Shown: one piece after another, positions 29,114 through 33,237 of the stretch
Position numbering within the stretch: position 1 is the first letter of the stretch
Layout: every line of letters starts with the position of its first letter
Source of the DNA: Bacillota bacterium
Lineage (GTDB): Bacteria; Bacillota; Clostridia; Saccharofermentanales; Fastidiosipilaceae
Direction: 5' to 3'
Length of the DNA stretch: 33,237 nt
Assembly: GCA_023388205.1 (NCBI GenBank)
Contig: JAEWGS010000081.1
Coordinates: 1-33,237 of the forward strand
The notes under the pieces: model-generated
What the model was told of the DNA's origin: nothing
The model's database searches: none
Seen by the model: the letters and a program-made list of their open reading frames with translations, nothing else
Translations under genes and position numbers: made by a program

Positions 29114-29129
29114 GTTAGCATAGGTTAAC
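29114..29129. promoter_or_regulatory. DtxR-like metal box over the -10 of the binding-protein gene
   Basis: GTTAGCATAGGTTAAC is an imperfect 16-bp palindrome (12 of 16 positions symmetric). It covers the predicted -10, and its first 11 bases are identical to the box at 33218. Occupancy would block transcription. Confidence 0.6.
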
Positions 29130-29150
29130 TCTTTGATTCGATATTTTCAA
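29122..29150 (-). promoter_or_regulatory. Putative promoter of the metal-binding-protein gene
   Basis: On the minus strand TTGAAA (29150-29145), 17 bases, TAACCT (29127-29122). The -10 is poor but correctly spaced and lies inside the box at 29114-29129. A second box at 29159 lies just upstream of the -35. Confidence 0.4.
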
Positions 29151-29158
29151 GATATTTT

Positions 29159-29173
29159 TTAGGGAATACCTAA
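29159..29173. promoter_or_regulatory. Second DtxR-like palindrome (TTAGG-N5-CCTAA)
   Basis: TTAGGGAATACCTAA has perfect 5-bp arms. TTAGG/CCTAA are the outer half-sites of the DtxR consensus, but the 5-base spacing is shorter than in the classical box. It lies 8 bases upstream of the binding-protein -35. Confidence 0.45.
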
Positions 29174-29268
29174 CTTTTTTCTTGAAAGTTTCTTTTGTTC
29201 GGGAGATCAGGGCTTCTATATGTCGTGATCGCCGCTACAGTCCACGATCGATCCAATCGCTTTCACAT

Positions 29269-29299
29269 AAAAAAAGGGCGATCCATTTTGGATTGCCCT
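29269..29299 (-). terminator. Terminator of the DUF2079 gene
   Basis: On the minus strand the stem AGGGCAATCC / GGATCGCCCT (one G-U type mismatch, 5-base loop) is followed by seven T residues (29275-29269). It lies 23 bases after the stop codon. Confidence 0.9.
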
Positions 29300-29322
29300 C
29301 TCATTTCGTATCGCCCGCTTTT

Positions 29323-31533
29323 TCATTTTTGTGTCTGTCCTTGGGGATCAGGCTGCGTTTGGGGATCAGTCTGCGTTTGCGGATCAGCTGCTTTTTCAAG
29401 CACAATCAAATCTTCTGTGGAAAATTTCGATTCTTGATACCCCTGCTCGATGTACTTATGATAGATTTCGTTTTCTCCAGCTGCTTGCCTTGGAATCACA
29501 AGAAGTTGAATCGCTGGGTCAAAATTGCCGTGGTGATGATATTTCAAATCGTACAACTCACTCACATCACTCAAGCGTGTGGTCAAAAAACCGTCTGCCA
29601 AGATCACCCGATCCCTAGGAAGTTGATTCAGCTGCTCAGCCATACGCAGGTGCTTCTCTTTGACTCTATCCCATTGACCCAGTTGAACAATTCTCCCAGA
29701 TAAATGGAGTTGATAAAAAATAAATATCGTCAATAAACTCGTCAGCACTAAAGCCGCTTTCACGATCGTCAAACGCCGCTTAGACTTGATCTCGCAGATG
29801 ACCAATAAAGCTGAAAACAAAAGTAAAGCTGTCGAACCATAGCCGTATTGAAAGGTCAGTTGATACTGATATTTATACGCGCTGAGCAAATTGATCACGA
29901 CCAGGGGCATCGCCAAAAAAAGTTGAGCCGGCTTTCGATTGATTAAAGGTAAAAATCCCAAAGGCAATAGGACCAAAAACAGATAAGCGAGTTTATCGTA
30001 AGTAAACATGCCACTCAATGCAAAGGTGGGATTCAGCAAACAGTTGATCAAAGCAGACAAGAGGCTCGTTTGACCTGGGAGCATCAAGTTGCTGAAGCGA
30101 TCGGTCATCGCACCCGCCCCACTTTGATTCAACCAATCGATAATGAAAAAGACATAGATTAAAGGCAAGACCACATCACTCGCAGCGATCCAAATTTTTT
30201 CTTTTAAGCTAAAGTGAAAACGCGACGTAAAAAAGAAAAACAAGCCCAAAAACACGAGATAAAGTCCCGCATCTTCTTTGACCGCTAAGACAGCCACTGT
30301 ACAGATAAATTGAAGGACAAAGCGCTTTGAAACGCAGGCATAGGCCAAGCACAAAAGTAGCGGCGGCAAAAAACAGTTTTCATGCAAATCATAGAGATTA
30401 TTCAGCGCAAAAGCGGGCATGGCCAAGTAGAGCAAGATCGAGAGCACGCGGATGCCCTTATCTTTGGTCAAACGCTTCACCAAAAGCCAAAAAGGAATGA
30501 GGCCAGAATAGACCACAAGAATTTGTCCGACCTGCAATGTTTTCGGGTTGGGGAAAAGATAATACAAAGGATACAAAAGATAATAAATGGGAGACATGTG
30601 CACATCAAAATGGGATAACCAACGATCCCGCTCCAAAGTCGTCACAGGTCCCAAGCCTTTATGCATATTCGCAAACATTTGGCTGAAGATGCCGAAATCG
30701 TAAGTTGGGGTTGAAAACTGATCCACCCGCAAAATCATCAAGCGAATGAGAAGCGCCGTGTGAAAGAAAAACAACAGAAGGAAAGCGACACCGACCAGCT
30801 TGAGCCCCATCGGATTTTGGCTTTCCCAGGCGACATAGCGGTCGAGGATGGGATTAAAGGCCTTTCGGAGGCCAAGGCTGACTTCGCTCGAAGTCGTTGA
30901 GCCTTCAGTCGCTTCTGCCACTTTCGTTGACTCGGAGGTAAAAGCCCTCTCCGTCCCTGAACTGCACCCTCGCAGGCGGCCCACCCAAGCTAAATAAAGA
31001 AGATAGCCCGCCAAAAGAACGATTCCAAAGATTAGAAGAAAGGAAAGCGCATGCCACTCCTTTTGATGCGTCAAAGCGTAGCGACCCCAAAGCGTTTGAT
31101 CATCAATTTGACTGATCCTGAGAAGAATGCATCCTTTGATCGCCGAAAAGAGCAAGACCAGCCCTAAAAACACATCGCTACGTTTCAGCTTAAAGAGCTG
31201 ATAGCCCACCAAGGGGAGTAAAAGCACACTGTAGCCCAATGCAGTGGACGCGATCGGTGTGATGGCAATGATGTAAAACACATAAGCTAAAAAGCTGTAC
31301 TTCATTTGTCGGTATGGGTCGATATGAGCAGCCCAGAGGAAGCTCGTTACACCAGAAAGCAAAAACAAAAGCAAAAATGACCCTAAAGACATCACGTTTA
31401 AGGTCCAAAACAAATACGTCTGATCCGCACATAGACTATTCACCAAAACAACGAGAATATAAGCTGTCAAGATCGTCAATAATGGGTTTGATGTGCGGAA
31501 CAGGTTTCGCAGTCTTTTTATGTGGACGTGCAT
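29323..31533 (-). CDS. DUF2079 polytopic membrane protein
   Basis: A 736-residue membrane protein with about a dozen or more hydrophobic segments. After an N-terminal membrane region (to about residue 190) and a Ser/Thr/Glu-rich loop (about 190-230), the DUF2079 core begins. It carries the family elements YDFGIFSQMF, HFDVHMSPIYYLLYP and DLHENCFLPP, and KEDAGLY further on. This family resembles GT-C glycosyltransferase folds (acidic and His residues in extracytoplasmic loops), but no substrate is established. The C-terminus ends in a repetitive DPQTQ tail. The ATG at 31533 follows GAGGT; the preceding in-frame codon is TTG. It is followed by its own strong terminator. Confidence 0.85.
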   Translation of the reverse strand: MHVHIKRLRNLFRTSNPLLTILTAYILVVLVNSLCADQTYLFWTLNVMSLGSFLLLFLLSGVTSFLWAAHIDPYRQMKYSFLAYVFYIIAITPIASTALGYSVLLLPLVGYQLFKLKRSDVFLGLVLLFSAIKGCILLRISQIDDQTLWGRYALTHQKEWHALSFLLIFGIVLLAGYLLYLAWVGRLRGCSSGTERAFTSESTKVAEATEGSTTSSEVSLGLRKAFNPILDRYVAWESQNPMGLKLVGVAFLLLFFFHTALLIRLMILRVDQFSTPTYDFGIFSQMFANMHKGLGPVTTLERDRWLSHFDVHMSPIYYLLYPLYYLFPNPKTLQVGQILVVYSGLIPFWLLVKRLTKDKGIRVLSILLYLAMPAFALNNLYDLHENCFLPPLLLCLAYACVSKRFVLQFICTVAVLAVKEDAGLYLVFLGLFFFFTSRFHFSLKEKIWIAASDVVLPLIYVFFIIDWLNQSGAGAMTDRFSNLMLPGQTSLLSALINCLLNPTFALSGMFTYDKLAYLFLVLLPLGFLPLINRKPAQLFLAMPLVVINLLSAYKYQYQLTFQYGYGSTALLLFSALLVICEIKSKRRLTIVKAALVLTSLLTIFIFYQLHLSGRIVQLGQWDRVKEKHLRMAEQLNQLPRDRVILADGFLTTRLSDVSELYDLKYHHHGNFDPAIQLLVIPRQAAGENEIYHKYIEQGYQESKFSTEDLIVLEKAADPQTQTDPQTQPDPQGQTQK
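29341..29392. repeat. 18-bp tandem repeat at the 3' end of the DUF2079 gene
   Basis: TTGGGGATCAGGCTGCGT (29341-29358) and TTGGGGATCAGTCTGCGT (29359-29376) are followed by a diverged partial copy. They encode the repeated DPQTQ tail on the minus strand. Confidence 0.8.
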
Positions 31534-31606
31534 CAAGTTGACCTCGCTTTATCTTCTTAACTACACTTTCAATTCCCACTATTTTAGCTTTTGCTGCGGT
31601 AAAAGC

Positions 31607-31638
31607 GCGAGGCGCCCACGTCTTCGCAAGCGCCTCGC
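31607..31638 (-). terminator. Hairpin after the DUF438 gene
   Basis: A perfect 9-bp GC-rich stem GCGAGGCGC / GCGCCTCGC with a 14-base loop, followed on the minus strand by GCTTTTAC. It is a likely terminator, although the T run is short. Confidence 0.65.
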
Positions 31639-31650
31639 CATTTCAAATGT

Positions 31651-31696
31651 CGCTTCAGCTTGTTCTTGGCCCTTTCATGAGCCGCTTCAGCTTGTT
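31651..31696. repeat. 14-bp direct repeat downstream of the DUF438 stop
   Basis: CGCTTCAGCTTGTT occurs at 31651-31664 and 31683-31696, a 32-bp step. It lies between the stop codon and the GC-rich hairpin, in the 3' untranslated region. Confidence 0.8.
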
Positions 31697-31697
31697 T

Positions 31698-33200
31698 TTA
31701 AGATGGCAATGCTTCATCCGAGCCCATCGCCTCTTGCTCTCGCACCAATTCCAATACCCCTAAATACGCTCCCTCCGCATTTCGTACCGCTCGATATTCA
31801 ACGATGAGATGAATGGGCCCACGGTGAACTTCGCGAACGAAGAGATCTCTTTCACCCGACTTAAAGGCCGAGATCATTTTGCGGACAACAGCTTCGGCCT
31901 GAGGCGGATGGCAGCTATACACATCTCTTCCTAAGGCCTGCTTTGGTCTCTTGAAGTGTTTCAGCCCAGGGGTCTCATTGAAATAGCGGTTGATATCTTT
32001 CGCGTCGACAAAGGTGATTTCTTGCGGGATCGTATTGAGCATCGCAATTAACTCTTCTCGTGTTAAAGAGCCGTACCCTAAGTCAATACGCTGCGCTTGT
32101 GCTTGATCTTCTGTCGCACCCCCTGTTGCGCTCCCCTCAAAGTTCAGCTCATCGTTTGTGCCAATCCTTTGCATTTCAGTTGAATCCGCTTGAGCTTGCT
32201 GCCTCAGCTGCCTGGGTGAAGTCCGCGATCCCTCGCCCTCATCCCACACAGCTTGCTCAACGTTGAGGCAAGTCTCATAAGCTTTGATATCCTCATAAAT
32301 CTGGCGCCAATCCTCTTGGGACAATTGCTTCGCACAAAGCGGGAGCAAAAACGCGCGCTCCTTTTGACACATTTCTCTGAGGTCTTGAAAAAGCGTCTGA
32401 TTCAAAAAAGCCTTTCGATTCACTTTGACATCTCTCAAGAATCGATGCAACGCCTGTCTATGTTCAACATCCTTGGCCCACATTACCTTGGCCGGACCGA
32501 TGATGCCGTACTTCGTATTGAGCAGCGGATAAATCAGGTCACCTTTTTTAGCGTAGTGGATAGGAATTTGTGCCAAATCGGCGCAAAGATCATTGAGCGT
32601 ATGAGCTTCCACCTTTTCCCACCGGTCTTCTTGAAGCAGCTGATCAACTCGGTCCAAAAGTTGTTCGATGGCTTCAATTTCTGCCTCAAAATACTTGATT
32701 GGGTGCGTCAACTCAAACTGCGCTAAGCCGACGTGACAATCGTAGGCCTTTTGATCCTGGAATAAAGCCGCATGCAAATCACACAGCTTTTGAACTTCTT
32801 TGGCTGGAACGCCACTTTCCATCAAAGACTTTTCCGCCGCCATAATTTCATCGATCGCGACGTCTTGAAACTGCGTTTTGAAACGGGCTCTTACAGCGTC
32901 TAAGGCCTCTCCTTCATGTAAGCGTTTTAATAAGTCCTTGAGCTGCTCCACCTTATCTTCGCTGATCTGAGATGAGGTCATTTTCAAAAGATAGCCCGCC
33001 TTTTTTAGCCCTTCGACCACATGAAGCCAGGAAATACCTTTCACCTTTGCTCCACGAGGCAGGGTCATTTGTCGACCCAAGGTTTTCCTAAGTACAGGAT
33101 TTTTAATTTCACTAAAGCCGAGCTCCGCCAAAATCTCAATTAAATCCTGGTGCTCCTGAGTCAAGTGATACACAGATTCATTCATATCTAGTACGGTCAT
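31698..33200 (-). CDS. DUF1858/DUF438 protein with hemerythrin-like and PAS domains
   Basis: A 500-residue cytoplasmic protein. Domain order is DUF1858 (about 1-62, VLDMNESVYHLTQEHQDLIEIL), DUF438 (about 75-145), a hemerythrin/HHE-like four-helix domain (about 155-290, with IPIHYAKKGDLIYPLL and GPAKVMWAKDVEHR), a low-complexity linker (about 310-365), and a PAS domain (about 385-490). Related proteins are considered redox, O2 or NO sensors or iron-handling proteins; none of this is proven here. The first HHE helix reads THPIKYFE, lacking the second His common in this family. AGGAGG lies before the ATG. A box identical over 11 bases to that of the metal-binding-protein gene lies 18 bases upstream, linking it to metal control. 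Confidence 0.85.
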   Translation of the reverse strand: MTVLDMNESVYHLTQEHQDLIEILAELGFSEIKNPVLRKTLGRQMTLPRGAKVKGISWLHVVEGLKKAGYLLKMTSSQISEDKVEQLKDLLKRLHEGEALDAVRARFKTQFQDVAIDEIMAAEKSLMESGVPAKEVQKLCDLHAALFQDQKAYDCHVGLAQFELTHPIKYFEAEIEAIEQLLDRVDQLLQEDRWEKVEAHTLNDLCADLAQIPIHYAKKGDLIYPLLNTKYGIIGPAKVMWAKDVEHRQALHRFLRDVKVNRKAFLNQTLFQDLREMCQKERAFLLPLCAKQLSQEDWRQIYEDIKAYETCLNVEQAVWDEGEGSRTSPRQLRQQAQADSTEMQRIGTNDELNFEGSATGGATEDQAQAQRIDLGYGSLTREELIAMLNTIPQEITFVDAKDINRYFNETPGLKHFKRPKQALGRDVYSCHPPQAEAVVRKMISAFKSGERDLFVREVHRGPIHLIVEYRAVRNAEGAYLGVLELVREQEAMGSDEALPS

Positions 33201-33217
33201 ACGCGATCCTCCTAAGC

Positions 33218-33233
33218 GTTAGCATAGGATAAT
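33218..33233. promoter_or_regulatory. DtxR-like metal box before the DUF438 gene
   Basis: GTTAGCATAGGATAAT shares its first 11 bases with the box at 29114-29124 and GTTAGCAT with the box at 1148. It lies 18 bases before the start codon and just upstream of the AGGAGG ribosome binding site. The window ends 4 bases beyond it, so the promoter cannot be inspected. Confidence 0.5.
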
Positions 33234-33237
33234 TCAA

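Noticed and set aside
1..33237. CRISPR arrays, tRNA genes, insertion sequences, prophage
   Set aside because: No regularly spaced identical repeats with unique spacers, no tRNA-like cloverleaf and no transposase, integrase or phage structural gene was recognised.

Overview
The window looks like a chromosomal segment of an anaerobic, fermentative Bacillota (Clostridia-like) bacterium. The evidence is strong AGGAGG-type ribosome binding sites, a low-GC Gram-positive type rRNA leader at the left edge, an electron-bifurcating type [FeFe]-hydrogenase operon, and DtxR-like metal boxes. Species cannot be named. One oddity is that both solute-binding proteins have signal peptides without a lipobox cysteine.

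Layout. Positions 1-250 hold the promoter and leader region of what is probably an rRNA operon running left out of the window. Positions 251-1140 are non-coding, with degenerate and perfect short repeats. Positions 1266-5728 carry a NuoE-like, NuoF-like and H-cluster operon (hydC-hydB-hydA). Positions 6029-7669 encode a GH13 alpha-glucosidase with its own operator-like inverted repeat. Positions 7893-16493 (minus strand) form a complete L-fucose cassette: kinase, isomerase, aldolase, a ribose-type ABC importer (ATPase, permease, binding protein) and the mutarotase FucU. It is headed by a divergent DeoR-family regulator at 16743-17513. Positions 17607-20928 hold two overlapping ABC exporter half-transporters. 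Positions 21043-23871 encode GyrA, and 24240-24911 a Nudix hydrolase. Positions 24960-29076 (minus) encode a metal ABC importer: binding protein, ATPase and two permeases, the last with a fused C-terminal winged-helix domain. Positions 29323-31533 encode a DUF2079 membrane protein, and 31698-33200 a DUF1858/DUF438/hemerythrin/PAS protein.

How the parts work together. HydABC would couple NADH and ferredoxin oxidation to H2 formation. L-fucose is imported and epimerised (FucU), isomerised (FucI), phosphorylated (FucK) and cleaved (FucA) to DHAP and L-lactaldehyde. FucR probably controls this from repeated operator-like motifs in the divergent intergenic region.

The most interesting signal is a family of DtxR-like palindromes built on GTTAGC/CTAAC. 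They lie upstream of the metal-importer binding protein (two sites), the importer ATPase, the DUF438/hemerythrin protein and the [FeFe]-hydrogenase operon. The importer itself encodes a permease fused to a DtxR-like winged helix. The arrangement recalls the chlamydial YtgCR permease-repressor and suggests a local metal-sensing regulon that includes the iron-rich hydrogenase.
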